Notes under the pieces: model-generated
Told to the model about the DNA's origin: nothing
Database searches by the model: none
Seen by the model: only the letters and a program-made list of their open reading frames with translations
In this document: piece after piece, positions 8,606-19,911 of the stretch
How positions within the stretch are numbered: the first letter of the stretch is position 1
How the letters are laid out: each line of letters begins with the position of its first letter
Assembly (NCBI RefSeq): GCF_002335745.1
Contig: NZ_NIST01000001.1
Span: 3,906,354-3,970,353, forward strand
Source: Evansella halocellulosilytica
Lineage (GTDB): Bacteria > Bacillota > Bacilli > Bacillales > Salisediminibacteriaceae
DNA: 64,000 nucleotides
Direction of reading: 5' to 3'
Program-made: the position numbers and the translations under genes

Positions 8606-11600
8606 TTAAAATAATGATAGCTGGTTAGATTCTGGCATCCCTGCTAGACAGCCGTGTTCATCGAGATGTTCTAAGACCGTTTTCGTAATTTTACTGCGTT
8701 CACGTAAGTCTTCTTTTGAAAGGAATTCTCCCGCCTCTCTTGCTTTAACGATATTTATAGCTGCATTTGTCCCAACGCCTGATAAGGCATTAAATGGTGG
8801 GATGAGTGAATCTCCTTCAACGATAAATTCTGATGCTTTCGAGCGGTATAAATCCACCTTTTTAAACGATAACCCGCGTTCACTCATTTCCAAAGCCAAT
8901 TCAAGAACGGTTACTAAGCTCTTTTCTTTTGGCGGTGCATCATTTCCTTTCGCATATATCTCTTCTATTCGTTTTCGAATACTCGCAGAACCTCTAACCA
9001 TTGTATCCAGTTCAAAATCATCAGCCCTTACTGTGAAATATGCTGCATAAAAGAGAATTGGATGATACACTTTAAAATATGCAATTCTTACTGCCATAAG
9101 TACGTATGCTGCAGCATGTGCCTTCGGGAACATATATTTGATCTTTAAGCAGGAACTAATGTACCAGTCAGGTACTCCGTGCTTCTTCATCTCCTCAATC
9201 CATTCTTCCTGAAGACCTTTCCCTTTCCGAACAAATTCCATAATTTTAAATGCTAATGAATCTTCCAATCCTTTATGCATTAAGTAAACCATAATATCAT
9301 CACGACAACCGATAACATCTTTTAAGACACATGTACCTTCTGCAATTAAATCTGCTGCATTGTTTAACCACACATCGGTCCCGTGAGATAACCCGGAAAT
9401 TTGTACGAGTTCACTAAATGTACTCGGTTTCGTATCTTCTAACATCTGTCTTACGAAGCGAGTTCCAAATTCCGGAATACCATATGTTCCAGTTTTACAC
9501 ATAATCTGTTCCTCTGTTACACCTAGTGATTCTGTTCCACTAAACAATTTAAATACCTCATGGTCATCAACTGGAATATCTTGTGGATCAATACCACTTA
9601 AATCTTGAAGCATACGGATAACTGTCGGGTCATCGTGTCCTAAAATATCGAGCTTCAACAGATTATCATGAATGGAATGGAAATCGTAGTGAGTCGTTTT
9701 CCATTCTGATGACCGATCATCTGCAGGATATTGGATAGGGGTAAAGTCATATATATCTAAATGATCAGGAACGACGATAATCCCGCCTGGATGTTGGCCT
9801 GTCGTTCTTTTTACGCCAGTACATCCAGAGACAAGCCGGTCTATTTCTGCTCCTCGAAGCTGTAGCTGATAATCATCCTCATATCCTTTTACAAATCCAT
9901 AAGCCGTTTTCTCAGCTACGGTTCCTATCGTACCAGCACGGTATACGTATTCTTCACCGAAAAGTTCCTTCGTATAATTATGTGCAACAGGCTGGTATTC
10001 TCCAGAGAAGTTTAAATCAATATCCGGTACTTTATCCCCTTTAAAACCTAAAAACGTTTCAAAAGGAATATCATGTCCATCTTTTTTATATGTCGTCCCG
10101 CACTTTTCACAATCTTTATCAGGCAAGTCGAAGCCTGACCCGACTGATCCATCATTAAAAAAGACTGAATGATGGCAGTTTGGACATACATAGTGAGGCG
10201 GCAGTGGGTTTACTTCGGTTATTTCAGTCATTGTCGCAACGAAGCTGGAGCCGACTGAACCACGCGATCCAACTAAATAGCCATCGTCTAATGATTTTTT
10301 TACTAGCTTTTGAGAGATTAAATAAATAACAGAGAATCCATTACTAATAATACTATTTAATTCTTTTTCAAGTCTTGAAACGACAAGCTCCGGAAGCTCT
10401 TCTCCATATATGCTACGGGCGCGGTTGTAGCACATGTCACGCATTTCTTCATCCGCCCCTTCTATATGAGGGGTGTAAAGATCATCTGGGATCGGCTGAA
10501 TTTCGTCGATTTCATTTGCGACCCACTGTGTATTGTCTACAACAATCTCTTTTGCTTTCTCCTTCGGTAAAAAACTAAAGCATTCGAGCATTTCATCAGT
10601 CGAGCGAAAATGAACTTGTGGGAGCGTTTGTTTATTTAACGGGTTCGCCCCTCCTTGAGAACCTATTAAAATCTTTCTGTAAATGTAATCATTTTTATTT
10701 AAGTAGTGGACGTTTCCTGTCGCGACTACTTTTTTATTTAGCTTTTCACCTAAATCAATTAATTTACGAATAATATCTTTTAATTCAAGTTCGTCACGGA
10801 CAATTTCCTTTTCAATAAGATGATAGTAATTTCCTGGAGGCTGTACTTCGATATAATCGTAAAATTCAGCGATCTCCTCTACTTCATCTGGTGCTTTTTG
10901 CATCATCGCATCGAATACTTCGCCTTTATCACACCCTGACCCAACTATCAATCCTTCTCTGTACTTTTTTAAGACAGATTTAGGAATTCTAGGAACACGG
11001 TAGAAATAGTCTATATGCGATAATGAGACGAGTTTATATAAATTCTTTAATCCTTCTTTATTCTTTGCGTAAATAATACAGTGAGACGGACGACCTTTTT
11101 TATAATCATCGGAAGTCGTTTGCTCATTTAATTCATGATGCATATAAATATTTTGTTCGGTAGCGTCTTTGACCATTTTCCATAGTAAATGTCCTGTAGC
11201 TTCCGCGTCATAGATCGCACGGTGGTGAGAAACAAGCTCAATATTAAACTTTTTACATAACGTATTTAGTCGGTGATTCTTAAACTGTGGGTATAATAAA
11301 CGACCAAGTTCTAGTGTATCAATGACAGGATTCGTTGCTTTTTCTAAACCGCTCTTCTTGAATCCTGCATTAATAAAAGCCATATCAAAGCTCGCGTTAT
11401 GGGCAACTAATATATCGTCCCCAATCCAATCATTGAACTTGCGTAGAACCTCTTCCACTTCTGGTGCATCCTCTACCATATCATCTGTAATTCCAGTCAA
11501 ATCAATAATTGTCGGACTTAATTTCTCATGTGGATTAGCAAAGGATTCAAAGCGGTCAATCACTTCTCCGTCTTTTATTTTCACTGCTGCTAATTCGATA

Positions 11601-12904
11601 ATCGTATTATAAACAGCTGACAACCCTGTCGTCTCAACGTCAAAGACGACGTATGTGTCTGTTAATAGTTCCCGTGGTTGTTCATTATAAGCAATGGCGA
11701 CACCGTCATTGACTATATTTGCCTCTAAACCGTATAAAATCTTAATATCATTCTTCTTTCCTGCACCATATGCTTCTGGGTATGATTGCAAAACTCCGTG
11801 GTCAGTTAAACCGATCGCTTTGTGTCCCCACTTCTTCGCTTGTTCAACATATTTCGAAACAGATGTTACTGCATCCATTTGACTCATTGGAGTATGGAGG
11901 TGTAGTTCAACTCTCTTTTCTCCTTCGGGTGCTTCATCTTTTCGTTCGACTGGAGTAACTTGCTGTAAGTCTTTTGCTATCATGACGAGATCACGAACAA
12001 ATGTATCATGTTGGATTTGTCCACGTACTTTTACCCACATTCCTTTTTTAATTGCTTCAAATACTGGAACATCTTCTTTATCATTTGAGAACATTTTTAC
12101 AAGGATCGAATCGGTATAGTCGGTAATTTTAAACGTTAATAACGTACGGCCGCTGCGAAGTTCTCTCGTTTCAGCATCAAAAATGTACCCTTGAACAGCA
12201 AAGCGTCGTTCTTCTTCGACAATTTCTTCGATCGGTCGAATGTCATTTTTAATAGCAAGACCGAGAGACAGAGATGTGCCACTTGATAAATCTTTCGCTT
12301 TGTTTTCTTGCTTTTTCTTCTCGATCATCGCTTCGATTACTTTTGAGTGGTCTTCTTCTTTTTTTTGCTCGTTAAACTTTTCAATCGCTTCTTTCGACTC
12401 TTTTACAGTCGTTTGAACCGTAACTTTACCGAAACCTAGTTCATAAAACACTTGCTGCAACGGTTCATTAATGCGTCTATGAATCATTTCTCCTTCTGTT
12501 TCATTCATGACTGCAAGGGTGAGCTTATTCCCTTCCATATAAGGTGTTTGCTCTTGCAGTCTTTTTATTAAGCCGTTCGTTGAAGAACGAAGACGTTCAA
12601 CGATAAATGGCCAATAAGAGCTAATATGATCTGAAGGTATAATCTCATCATAAGTAAGGATTACATTTACTTTTGCAATATGTTCTAATCCATTTACAAT
12701 TTGGTGCTGAAATAGTTGAAAAGCCGAAAAAGGAAGCGGCTTTGGGAGCTGAATCGTGAAATCCCAACGTTTTTCACTTTTGTAAACTTCTAGCTTTTTT
12801 ATCCAGCCATCCTTTAAATGGTTCTGAATAAGATCATCTGGCATGACGACCTGTTCTAGCAAAAGTTGAAATCGTTCTTTTCTAATTTGCCGTTCATCAT
12901 TCAT
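8606..12904 (-). CDS. polC: DNA polymerase III PolC, Gram-positive type replicative polymerase
   Basis: PolC is the essential leading-strand polymerase of low-GC Gram-positives and carries its own proofreading exonuclease. The 1432-residue protein has an N-terminal domain, an OB-fold, a PHP domain ([11 protein letters not shown], split around an inserted exonuclease), the DEDD exonuclease starting [10 protein letters not shown], a zinc-binding CPNCHH...C..C segment, the polymerase palm with [11 protein letters not shown], and a C-terminal helix-hairpin-helix region ending in NQLSLF, a likely beta-clamp binding end. I use the ATG of MNDERQ because GGAGG lies 7 bases upstream. Confidence 0.98.
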   Translation of the reverse strand: MNDERQIRKERFQLLLEQVVMPDDLIQNHLKDGWIKKLEVYKSEKRWDFTIQLPKPLPFSAFQLFQHQIVNGLEHIAKVNVILTYDEIIPSDHISSYWPFIVERLRSSTNGLIKRLQEQTPYMEGNKLTLAVMNETEGEMIHRRINEPLQQVFYELGFGKVTVQTTVKESKEAIEKFNEQKKEEDHSKVIEAMIEKKKQENKAKDLSSGTSLSLGLAIKNDIRPIEEIVEEERRFAVQGYIFDAETRELRSGRTLLTFKITDYTDSILVKMFSNDKEDVPVFEAIKKGMWVKVRGQIQHDTFVRDLVMIAKDLQQVTPVERKDEAPEGEKRVELHLHTPMSQMDAVTSVSKYVEQAKKWGHKAIGLTDHGVLQSYPEAYGAGKKNDIKILYGLEANIVNDGVAIAYNEQPRELLTDTYVVFDVETTGLSAVYNTIIELAAVKIKDGEVIDRFESFANPHEKLSPTIIDLTGITDDMVEDAPEVEEVLRKFNDWIGDDILVAHNASFDMAFINAGFKKSGLEKATNPVIDTLELGRLLYPQFKNHRLNTLCKKFNIELVSHHRAIYDAEATGHLLWKMVKDATEQNIYMHHELNEQTTSDDYKKGRPSHCIIYAKNKEGLKNLYKLVSLSHIDYFYRVPRIPKSVLKKYREGLIVGSGCDKGEVFDAMMQKAPDEVEEIAEFYDYIEVQPPGNYYHLIEKEIVRDELELKDIIRKLIDLGEKLNKKVVATGNVHYLNKNDYIYRKILIGSQGGANPLNKQTLPQVHFRSTDEMLECFSFLPKEKAKEIVVDNTQWVANEIDEIQPIPDDLYTPHIEGADEEMRDMCYNRARSIYGEELPELVVSRLEKELNSIISNGFSVIYLISQKLVKKSLDDGYLVGSRGSVGSSFVATMTEITEVNPLPPHYVCPNCHHSVFFNDGSVGSGFDLPDKDCEKCGTTYKKDGHDIPFETFLGFKGDKVPDIDLNFSGEYQPVAHNYTKELFGEEYVYRAGTIGTVAEKTAYGFVKGYEDDYQLQLRGAEIDRLVSGCTGVKRTTGQHPGGIIVVPDHLDIYDFTPIQYPADDRSSEWKTTHYDFHSIHDNLLKLDILGHDDPTVIRMLQDLSGIDPQDIPVDDHEVFKLFSGTESLGVTEEQIMCKTGTYGIPEFGTRFVRQMLEDTKPSTFSELVQISGLSHGTDVWLNNAADLIAEGTCVLKDVIGCRDDIMVYLMHKGLEDSLAFKIMEFVRKGKGLQEEWIEEMKKHGVPDWYISSCLKIKYMFPKAHAAAYVLMAVRIAYFKVYHPILFYAAYFTVRADDFELDTMVRGSASIRKRIEEIYAKGNDAPPKEKSLVTVLELALEMSERGLSFKKVDLYRSKASEFIVEGDSLIPPFNALSGVGTNAAINIVKAREAGEFLSKEDLRERSKITKTVLEHLDEHGCLAGMPESNQLSLF

Positions 12905-12966
12905 GTCAGGCCCTCCTATATTCTTGAATTCTATCATCCTCTATGGGATAGAGCTGATGCAAAAGT

Positions 12967-13048
12967 AAAGTGCCAGGCAGCTCCAATTACAAAATACAGA
13001 AAGAATTCGCGACTATATTTTGCATTTATGGAGAAAGCCAGGCACTTT
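12967..13048. repeat. 82-bp inverted-repeat element with GTGCCAGGCA-type ends
   Basis: AAAGTGCCAGGC at the left end is an imperfect inverted copy of GCCAGGCACTTT at the right end, with CTCC/GGAG pairing just inside. The centre is AT-rich and non-coding. It lies between proS and polC and looks like a small palindromic mobile or REP-like element. No second copy occurs in this window. Confidence 0.55.
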
Positions 13049-13100
13049 AAAAGACTACCTTTGCTTCATCATGTGGAGAAATGAAGAGTACATCAGACAA

Positions 13101-14801
13101 TTAACGTAAATAACCTTTAACTGTTTGAATCAGTTCATCTTTATGAACTTCAATCACTTCGCCCGTTTTTCGCAGCTTCAATTCAACAATTCCTTCGGCA
13201 GCTTTTTTCCCAACGGTGATTCGAACAGGAAACCCAAACAAATCAGAGTCTTTAAACTTTACTCCCGGTCTTTCTGTACGGTCATCATACAAGACATCTA
13301 ATCGTTCTCCTTGTAATTGATTATACAATTCATCAGCTAATTGCTTTTGATCTTCTTGCTTTATATTTACTGGTATAAGATGAACATCAAATGGTGAGAC
13401 GGATGCTGGCCACACAATGCCATTTTCATCATGGTGCTGTTCGATGACAGCTGCTAACGTACGCGAGACACCGATTCCATAACACCCCATGATCATTGGC
13501 TTCGATTTCCCTTGGTCATCTAGGAACGTTGCATTCATCGCTTCACTGTATCTCGTCCCTAATTTAAATACATGTCCAACTTCAATACCTTCTTTAAACA
13601 TAATCGTCCCTTTACCGTCTGGGGAAGGGTCACCTTCTTGAATGTTACGTAAATCGTAATAGTCATTGACAGTAAAATCACGTCCAGGGTTCACATTTAA
13701 AAGGTGAGTATGTTCTTTATTTCCCCCGCATACACCATTCACAATATATTCTACAGCATGATCTGCTACGACTTTAATGCGCTCATCCGCTCTGACAGGG
13801 CCAATAAATCCAGGGACACACTTCATCCATTTTTTCGTCTCTTCATTAGTAGCAACCTCAACAATTTGTGCATCAAATACGTGTTTGATTTTCACATCAT
13901 TTACTTGATGATCACCACGCACAAGAACTAATACAGGTTCATCGTCTACGATAAATAATACTGATTTAATACATTTTTTCTCATCTATCTGCAAAAACGA
14001 AGTAATGTCTTCAATCGTTTTTTGTTCAGGCGTAGCTTTTTCTTCTAATTCCTTAACCGGCTCGTCAGAATTTTTATAGTCACATACGACAGGAGCAATT
14101 TCAATGTTAGCTGCAAAATCCGATTCATCTGAATAGGCAATTGTATCTTCACCAATGTCTGACAATACCATAAATTCATGTGTATCTTTCCCACCCATTG
14201 CACCGGAGTCGGCAACAACAGCACGGAAATCTAAACCGCACCGTGTAAAAATTTGAGTATATGCATCATACATTTTCTGATAACTTTCATCTAACCCTTC
14301 AAAACTTGTATCAAACGAATAAGCATCTTTCATTAAAAATTCTCTCGCTCTTAATACACCGAATCGCGGTCTTCGTTCATCTCTATATTTATTTTGTATT
14401 TGATATAGCGTCATCGGTAATTTTTTATACGAACGGACATCATCACGCACTAATGTCGTAATCACCTCTTCATGGGTCGGGCCTAGTGCGAATTCTCGGT
14501 TATGTCGGTCATTAAGTCGCATTAGTTCAGGTCCGTACGCTTCCCATCGTCCTGATTCTTGCCATAATTCAGCTGATTGAATAGCTGGCATTAACAGTTC
14601 CTGTGCGCCAGAATGATTCATTTCCTCCCGAATGATCGCTTCAACTTTTTGCAAAGCTTTAAGGCCAAGTGGCAAAAATGAATATACTCCAGATGTACTT
14701 TGCCTAATAAGTCCGGTACGCAACATTAATTGATGACTTTTTACTTCAGCATCGCTTGGTATATCTCTTAATGTTGGTGATAAATACGTACTTTGTTTCA
14801 T
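13101..14801 (-). CDS. proS: Prolyl-tRNA synthetase (bacterial type)
   Basis: ProS charges tRNA-Pro. The 566-residue class II synthetase shows motif 2 ([21 protein letters not shown]), the INS editing domain characteristic of bacterial-type ProRS between motifs 2 and 3 (about residues 230-390), motif 3 ([20 protein letters not shown]) and the anticodon-binding domain at the C-terminus. GAGGTGA precedes the ATG. No T-box leader is visible upstream; instead a block of repeats separates it from rseP. Confidence 0.98.
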   Translation of the reverse strand: MKQSTYLSPTLRDIPSDAEVKSHQLMLRTGLIRQSTSGVYSFLPLGLKALQKVEAIIREEMNHSGAQELLMPAIQSAELWQESGRWEAYGPELMRLNDRHNREFALGPTHEEVITTLVRDDVRSYKKLPMTLYQIQNKYRDERRPRFGVLRAREFLMKDAYSFDTSFEGLDESYQKMYDAYTQIFTRCGLDFRAVVADSGAMGGKDTHEFMVLSDIGEDTIAYSDESDFAANIEIAPVVCDYKNSDEPVKELEEKATPEQKTIEDITSFLQIDEKKCIKSVLFIVDDEPVLVLVRGDHQVNDVKIKHVFDAQIVEVATNEETKKWMKCVPGFIGPVRADERIKVVADHAVEYIVNGVCGGNKEHTHLLNVNPGRDFTVNDYYDLRNIQEGDPSPDGKGTIMFKEGIEVGHVFKLGTRYSEAMNATFLDDQGKSKPMIMGCYGIGVSRTLAAVIEQHHDENGIVWPASVSPFDVHLIPVNIKQEDQKQLADELYNQLQGERLDVLYDDRTERPGVKFKDSDLFGFPVRITVGKKAAEGIVELKLRKTGEVIEVHKDELIQTVKGYLR

Positions 14802-14849
14802 CAATCAGTCACCTCTATTTCTATATTGGTCCATCGTTGCTGGTAAAGA

Positions 14850-14890
14850 GTGTCGCCGATAGGCGGACGCCTTGCGCTTTTCTTATAAGA
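14850..14890 (+). repeat. Solo 3' end of the structured repeat
   Basis: The stretch with CGCCGATAGGCGGACGCC and then TTGCGCTTTTCTTATAAG matches the end of the repeat at 15423-15458 almost base for base. The pair therefore forms direct repeats bracketing copies 2 and 3, which suggests a tandem array with one truncated unit. Confidence 0.7.
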
Positions 14891-15220
14891 TAAGAAAGTA
14901 TAAAATATCAATCTCTCGATTGATGTCTAGACTTCAGGAACGAGCGTTTCCTACACGAGCTTCCACAAGGATGTGGTGACTTCGGCGTTCCCGCAGGACG
15001 CGGGGCTTTTAGCCGAAGATCTGATCTAGCGAGTTGTCTCGATGGACAGGACGTCCTAATGCCGGGCATGCCCCAGGACGTTGCGTACTGCCCGGTTGAC
15101 GGATCTAGCTTTAAAGTGATACTAGAAGGGGAAGAGACAGCTGTTTTCGGCTCGAGGTCGCTTCGCCCCACCACTTGAAGTCTAAGTTCGGACTTCTTCC
15201 TGTCGGTAGCCCCAAAGAGC
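14891..15220 (+). repeat. Structured GGA-loop repeat, copy 2
   Basis: This copy starts with the segment around ATCTCTCGAT and TGTCTAGACTTCAG, shared with copy 4. It then carries the hairpins CCACA-AGGA-TGTGG (14963-14976), an outer CTTCGGC/GCCGAAG stem enclosing CCCGC-AGGAC-GCGGG (14990-15004), GGAC-AGGAC-GTCC (15044-15056), and CCGGGCA/TGCCCGG (15062-15095) around a degenerate AGGAC hairpin. All four loops display GGA on the plus strand. It lies between rseP and proS and is antisense to any read-through from rseP. Confidence 0.85.
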
Positions 15221-15458
15221 ATTTACATCACGAGCTTTCACACGGATGTGGTGACTTCGGCGTCCCCGCAGGACGCGGGGGTTTTAGCCGAAGATCTGAT
15301 CTAGCGATTTGCCTCGACGGACAGGACGTCCTAATGCGGGGCATGCCACAGGACGTGGCGTATTGCCCGGTTGACGGATATCACCACAGAGCAATGCTAG
15401 AAGAGGAAGAGGCATCGCTTTTCGCCGATAGGCGGGCGCCTTGCGCTTTTCTTATAAG
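15221..15458 (+). repeat. Structured GGA-loop repeat, copy 3 (best preserved)
   Basis: Four hairpins in a row carry GGA loops: CACA-CGGA-TGTG (15239-15250), CCCCGC-AGGAC-GCGGGG (15264-15280, inside a CTTCGGC/GCCGAAG outer stem at 15255-15293), GGAC-AGGAC-GTCC (15319-15331) and GCCAC-AGGAC-GTGGC (15345-15359). The unit ends in CTTATAAG at 15451-15458, which overlaps the 3' end of rseP and supplies its stop codon. No coding potential is evident. Confidence 0.88.
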
Positions 15459-16711
15459 AAGAATTTATTAATGTCATTCCAAGTAACAACGAGCATTAAT
15501 AACATTAACAATGCAAAACCGATAAAATGGACGAGTCCTTCTTTTTGTGGGTCAATAGGCTTGCCGCGAACAGCTTCTAATCCAATAAACATGAGACGTC
15601 CTCCGTCTAACGCTGGAAGTGGGAGTAAGTTAACGATTCCTAAATTCACACTGAGAATCGCAGCCCATTGCATTAAAACGAGAATTCCCATCGCAGCGAC
15701 TTCCCCGGTATAGCTGTATATTCCTACAGGGCCAGCAAGATGGTCCAGGCTAAACTGTCCGGTTATGAGCATCCCTAGTGCTTCAATAATCAGCACTGTG
15801 TATTCGTATGTTTGGGTAAAACCAAATCCGATTGCCCCTAACACATTCTTTTCTGTTGGAGGGTAAATGCCAACAACTCCATCAACCTCTTCTTCTGGGT
15901 TGATCCGTTCTTGTGGTGTCATGGACACATTAAATGTTTCAGAACCCCTCTCAACCTCAAATTGTAATGGTTCATTCGGGCTCGCTTGAATGATGGTCGT
16001 CATCTCTTCCCACGTTTCTACCGATTCACCTTCAATGGAAACAATTCTGTCACCGGTTTCTAGTCCTGCTTGTATCGCTACTCCATCATCTGTCACACCG
16101 CCTACAACAGATTCATCTACAGGCATCCCTGCAATAAGTGCATAGGCCATTAAAATGACAGCTGCTAAAACGAAGTTCATTAAAGGACCTGCAAATATGG
16201 CCATTGCACGCTGGGGAATTGTTTTTGAACCGAATTGTCTGTCGTAAGGAGCGATTTGAGTAGCCTGCTCATCATAGACATACTCAGCTTTTTCGTCAAT
16301 TTTGTACGTAACAATTCCTTCTTCATCATTCAAATACCCTTGTACAAAAAGGTCTTTCTCCATATCAATTTTTTCTACTGAAATGACCTTACAATCTGGA
16401 TGTTTTGACTTATTATTAATAATAATTTTATTTACTTTACCGTCTCTGTTAAATAGCAGGCCAACTTCATAACCAGGTTTAATTTGAATCATTTCCGGAT
16501 CTTCTCCGGCCATTCTGACAAAACCTCCTAACGGCAGGAGACGGATCGTATATGTCGTTTCATCTTTTTTAAATGAGAAGATTTTCGGACCGAAACCAAT
16601 AGCAAACTCTCGGCAAAGTATCCCTGCTCTTTTAGCAAAGATGAGGTGACCTAACTCATGAATAAACACGAGCAAGCCAAAAATGATGATTATTGCAATC
16701 AATGTATTCAT
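15452..16711 (-). CDS. rseP: Site-2 intramembrane zinc metalloprotease RseP/RasP
   Basis: RasP cleaves transmembrane segments of anti-sigma factors (RsiW in B. subtilis), FtsL and signal peptides. The 419-residue membrane protein has HELGH at residues about 18-22 in the first helix, a central PDZ domain (around [20 protein letters not shown]), and the second metal-ligand motif [12 protein letters not shown] near the C-terminus. The length and end match the family. The TAA stop lies within the CTTATAAG end of the adjoining repeat. The gene is 13 bases downstream of dxr. Confidence 0.96.
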   Translation of the reverse strand: MNTLIAIIIIFGLLVFIHELGHLIFAKRAGILCREFAIGFGPKIFSFKKDETTYTIRLLPLGGFVRMAGEDPEMIQIKPGYEVGLLFNRDGKVNKIIINNKSKHPDCKVISVEKIDMEKDLFVQGYLNDEEGIVTYKIDEKAEYVYDEQATQIAPYDRQFGSKTIPQRAMAIFAGPLMNFVLAAVILMAYALIAGMPVDESVVGGVTDDGVAIQAGLETGDRIVSIEGESVETWEEMTTIIQASPNEPLQFEVERGSETFNVSMTPQERINPEEEVDGVVGIYPPTEKNVLGAIGFGFTQTYEYTVLIIEALGMLITGQFSLDHLAGPVGIYSYTGEVAAMGILVLMQWAAILSVNLGIVNLLPLPALDGGRLMFIGLEAVRGKPIDPQKEGLVHFIGFALLMLLMLVVTWNDINKFFL

Positions 16712-16724
16712 GGATTCACATCCT

Positions 16725-17873
16725 CTAATTCATATAGGTTTTTACAACATTTCGAATATCTTCATCAACCGAAATTATTTCTTCGAGCGTAGGGTTTGAA
16801 ATTTTGGTGTGATCGTTTAAAGCTCTTTCAACAACCTCCTCTATTTGCAAAAAGGAGAGTTGATTATTTAGAAAAGCCTCCACAGCTACTTCGTTGGCTG
16901 CGTTTAATACAGTCGGCATCGTTCCGCCCGCTCTACCTGCGTCGAACGCTAACTGCAAACACCTAAATCGCTCAAAGCTTGGTTTTTCAAAATGAAGTGC
17001 GCCAATTTCCCATAAGTTTAACGGCTTTCCACCATGTACTTCTAGGCGAGAAGGCTTTGATAACGCGTATTGAATCGGCACTTTCATATCCGGGGTACCA
17101 AGATGGGCTAGTACACTACCATCAATATATTCTACCATAGAATGTATAATACTTTCTTTATGTAAAATAACATCAATTTTTTCATAATCTATATTAAATA
17201 ACCATTTTGCTTCAATCACTTCTAACCCTTTATTCATCATCGTCGCCGAATCAATTGTAATTTTAGCGCCCATCGACCAGTTTGGGTGATTCAGTGCATC
17301 TTTAACCGTAACCCCTTCCAAATCTCCTCTCGTCCGATCACGAAAACTACCGCCAGAGGCTGTTAAAATTATTTTTTTGACTTCCTTTTCAACGTTACCT
17401 TCTAAACATTGATAAATCGCTGAATGTTCGCTATCAACGGGAATTAATTCTACCCCGAATTTTTTTGCTTTTTCTGTTACAAGGTGACCAGCAGTTACGA
17501 GTGTCTCTTTATTTGCAATCGCAACTTTCTTCTTCGCTTCAATTGCAGCTAAAGTAGGCTCTAGTCCGATGCTGCCCATTACGGCATTGACAACAATCTC
17601 TGCATCTGTATGTGCTGCAACTTCGATTAATCCTTTCTTTCCATAAACGACGTTTACAGAAGTTGGAACAAGTTTTTGTACCTCGTCCGCAATCTCTTTC
17701 GTTTTAACACTGACAACTTCTGGTTTAAACTCATGAATTTGCTTGAGTCCTTCTGTCATGTTTGTACCAAAACTCATTGCACTTAATTGAAATATATTTG
17801 AATGAGAACGAATAATGTCTAACGTTTGAGTTCCTATAGACCCAGTTGACCCTAATAAACTAATTTTTTTCAT
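16725..17873 (-). CDS. dxr: 1-deoxy-D-xylulose 5-phosphate reductoisomerase
   Basis: DXR makes 2-C-methyl-D-erythritol 4-phosphate, the first committed step of the non-mevalonate isoprenoid pathway that feeds UppS next door. The 382-residue protein has the NADPH-binding [12 protein letters not shown] at the N-terminus, NKETLV, the metal-binding [18 protein letters not shown] and the catalytic-loop [18 protein letters not shown]. The length equals the family norm. It forms an operon with uppS, cdsA and rseP. Confidence 0.97.
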   Translation of the reverse strand: MKKISLLGSTGSIGTQTLDIIRSHSNIFQLSAMSFGTNMTEGLKQIHEFKPEVVSVKTKEIADEVQKLVPTSVNVVYGKKGLIEVAAHTDAEIVVNAVMGSIGLEPTLAAIEAKKKVAIANKETLVTAGHLVTEKAKKFGVELIPVDSEHSAIYQCLEGNVEKEVKKIILTASGGSFRDRTRGDLEGVTVKDALNHPNWSMGAKITIDSATMMNKGLEVIEAKWLFNIDYEKIDVILHKESIIHSMVEYIDGSVLAHLGTPDMKVPIQYALSKPSRLEVHGGKPLNLWEIGALHFEKPSFERFRCLQLAFDAGRAGGTMPTVLNAANEVAVEAFLNNQLSFLQIEEVVERALNDHTKISNPTLEEIISVDEDIRNVVKTYMN

Positions 17874-17944
17874 CGAGATGCTCCTCTTATTGCATAAAAA
17901 TTTTAATCGTCATTTTCTAAAACTATATCGATCAAGAGAATGAC

Positions 17945-18736
17945 TTATATTAAGGCGAATAAAAATAAGACAGGCATAACAAAGATCAAACTGTCAAAGC
18001 GATCAAGAATCCCACCATGCCCAGGTAAAACTTGTCCCGAATCTTTTACCGAATAATGTCTTTTTAGTGCAGACTCGACCAAATCCCCCATTTGTCCTGC
18101 TACAGATACGACGAGTATAAATATAATTGTTTTATAGAAAGAATCAAACAGAGGAACAAACTGAACATAAACGATGCCGATGATAAAGGCTAAAACGATT
18201 CCGCCAATCGCTCCTTCTATCGTTTTCTTTGGACTAATTTCTGGCCAAAGCTTCCTTTTTCCAAGACTTCTTCCTGCAAAATAAGCGCCAGAATCTGTTG
18301 ACCATACTAAAATAATAATGAAAAATAAGAGAGCTAGTCCATCATCTAAAAAGCGTGTATACATAAAATAATGAAAGCCAAGCCCTATATAAACTGAGGC
18401 TAAAATTGTAAATCCCGCTTCATCAAAGCTAAATGAATTTTTCGTAATGACCGTAAATGCTAGTAAAATGAATATGAATAATAAAAATAATTCCATTTTG
18501 GTCATATGTAACCAATCTAAAGTAAAGTACATGTCCGGTATGAGCAAAAGCCACATAAGGAAAAAGCTCAACAGACCTTGAATCGAAAATGGAGAAATTT
18601 GTTTCATTTTTAGTATTTCTCCCATTGCGATTGTTGCCAGAGCGATCATTAATAGTGTAAAGGGGAGGTTACCGATGACGACAAGGCCAATAAAGCCAGC
18701 ACCTGCAATCACACCCGTTATAATGCGCTGTTTCAT
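17945..18736 (-). CDS. cdsA: Phosphatidate cytidylyltransferase (CDP-diacylglycerol synthase)
   Basis: CdsA makes CDP-diacylglycerol, the precursor of all phospholipids, in the membrane. The 263-residue protein has about seven or eight hydrophobic segments and the C-terminal signature SVAGQMGDLVESALKRHYSVKDSG followed by PGHGGILDRFDS. The start is the ATG of MKQRIITG, preceded by AAGGTGGAGG. The frame is open further upstream only because it overlaps uppS. It lies 14 bases after the uppS stop. Confidence 0.97.
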   Translation of the reverse strand: MKQRIITGVIAGAGFIGLVVIGNLPFTLLMIALATIAMGEILKMKQISPFSIQGLLSFFLMWLLLIPDMYFTLDWLHMTKMELFLLFIFILLAFTVITKNSFSFDEAGFTILASVYIGLGFHYFMYTRFLDDGLALLFFIIILVWSTDSGAYFAGRSLGKRKLWPEISPKKTIEGAIGGIVLAFIIGIVYVQFVPLFDSFYKTIIFILVVSVAGQMGDLVESALKRHYSVKDSGQVLPGHGGILDRFDSLIFVMPVLFLFALI

Positions 18737-18750
18737 ATTCCTCCACCTTT

Positions 18751-19521
18751 CTAGACTCCACCATATCTTCTCGTACGCTTCTGATAAACGTGAATCGCTT
18801 CTAATAAATGTTCTTCTGTAAAATCTGGCCATAATACATCTGTAAACCAAAATTCAGAGTAAGCTAACTGCCATAACATGAAATTGCTGAGGCGAATTTC
18901 ACCGCTCGTTCTAATGAGGAGGTCCGGATCTGATAAGTTGCCAGTCATTAAATGTTCCGATAACATCTCTTCATTAATCTCGTCAATGGACATCTTCTTC
19001 TCTTCAACTTCTCGGTAAACCTTTTTGACCGCTTCAATGATTTCATGACGGCTGCCATAATTTAAAGCGAAGTTTAATGTCAAACCGTCATTGCCTCTCG
19101 TTTCTTCAACTGCACGTTCTACCGCTTTTATTGTATGACTAGGTAAATTTTCTTTTGATCCAGTCAATCGAACAACAACATTTTCTTTCACTAACTTCGG
19201 AAGCTCTACATTTAAAAAACGTTCTGGTAACCTCATTAAAAAGTCTACTTCACCTTTCGGTCGTTTCCAATTTTCTGTCGAGAAGGCATATAACGTTAAC
19301 GCTTCAATTCCGAGTTTATTCGCTTGCCGAACAATTTTACGAATCACGTTCATTCCTTCTCTATGACCAGCAACTCGCGGGAGTCCTCTTTTCTTAGCCC
19401 AGCGTCCATTACCATCCATAATAATGGCTATATGTTTTGGCAAGTTTTCAATTTCATATGAAATTGAAGTCTCCATATCGACAAGTTGTTTTGTCTTACG
19501 ACCTGTAAGTTTTCTTAGCAT
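18751..19521 (-). CDS. uppS: Undecaprenyl diphosphate synthase (cis-prenyltransferase)
   Basis: UppS condenses isopentenyl diphosphate with farnesyl diphosphate to make the C55 lipid carrier for peptidoglycan and teichoic acid synthesis. The 256-residue protein carries IAIIMDGNGRWAKKRG (catalytic Asp and phosphate-binding Arg), the HREGM motif, TLYAFSTENWKRP and the C-terminal DLLIRTSGEIRLSNFMLWQ. It starts the uppS-cdsA-dxr-rseP operon. The 390 bases upstream hold the frr terminator and no second gene. Confidence 0.97.
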   Translation of the reverse strand: MLRKLTGRKTKQLVDMETSISYEIENLPKHIAIIMDGNGRWAKKRGLPRVAGHREGMNVIRKIVRQANKLGIEALTLYAFSTENWKRPKGEVDFLMRLPERFLNVELPKLVKENVVVRLTGSKENLPSHTIKAVERAVEETRGNDGLTLNFALNYGSRHEIIEAVKKVYREVEEKKMSIDEINEEMLSEHLMTGNLSDPDLLIRTSGEIRLSNFMLWQLAYSEFWFTDVLWPDFTEEHLLEAIHVYQKRTRRYGGV

Positions 19522-19854
19522 TGTTTATCCCCCAAAATACTTAAAATGCCCCATACCTTTTCAGGACATATCATTATGTATGAATGTTTCGCGAAGGAGC
19601 GTTTTAATCTTTCACTTATCTTATCATTTTATCCATCATACACTTTTTTTTAAACAATTTATATACCATAAAAAAGAGAGTGTTAAAAGCTCAGGAAAAT
19701 AACCTTTGTTATTCTATTTATAGAGAAGTGTGAAATGGACTAGCAACAGACTTTTAGAAAACAGCTTTGTAAATCCCTGTTTTATAAAAATACTTTTGTT
19801 CACTGAGCTTATGGCTTACTTCTATTCTTTATATAGACGTAGTATAGAAATTGT

Positions 19855-19880
19855 AAAAAAACCCCCTGAGAAAAGAGGGT
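19855..19880 (-). terminator. Rho-independent terminator downstream of frr
   Basis: On the minus strand ACCCTC pairs with GGGGGT (one G-T pair) across an eight-base loop and runs straight into seven T. It lies 32 bases past the frr stop. The rest of the gap up to uppS (19522-19854) is AT-rich. I saw no second gene there, only a weak AATAAC/GTTATT hairpin near 19705. Confidence 0.8.
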
Positions 19881-19911
19881 CTTTTGCATCTTTATTTTAC
19901 ATGTTTTTGCG

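Noticed and set aside
8318-8628. Several 60-74 codon frames on both strands after polC
   Set aside because: No start signals and no coding similarity; they fall in repeat B.
14802-14930. Possible T-box leader for proS
   Set aside because: Looked for a long leader with a specifier loop, T-box sequence and terminator; only a repeat end and a short AT-rich stretch are present.
14908-15471. Overlapping open frames of 90-104 codons on both strands between proS and rseP
   Set aside because: They coincide with the structured repeats, the frames are not conserved between copies, and the sequence is better explained by RNA or DNA hairpins.
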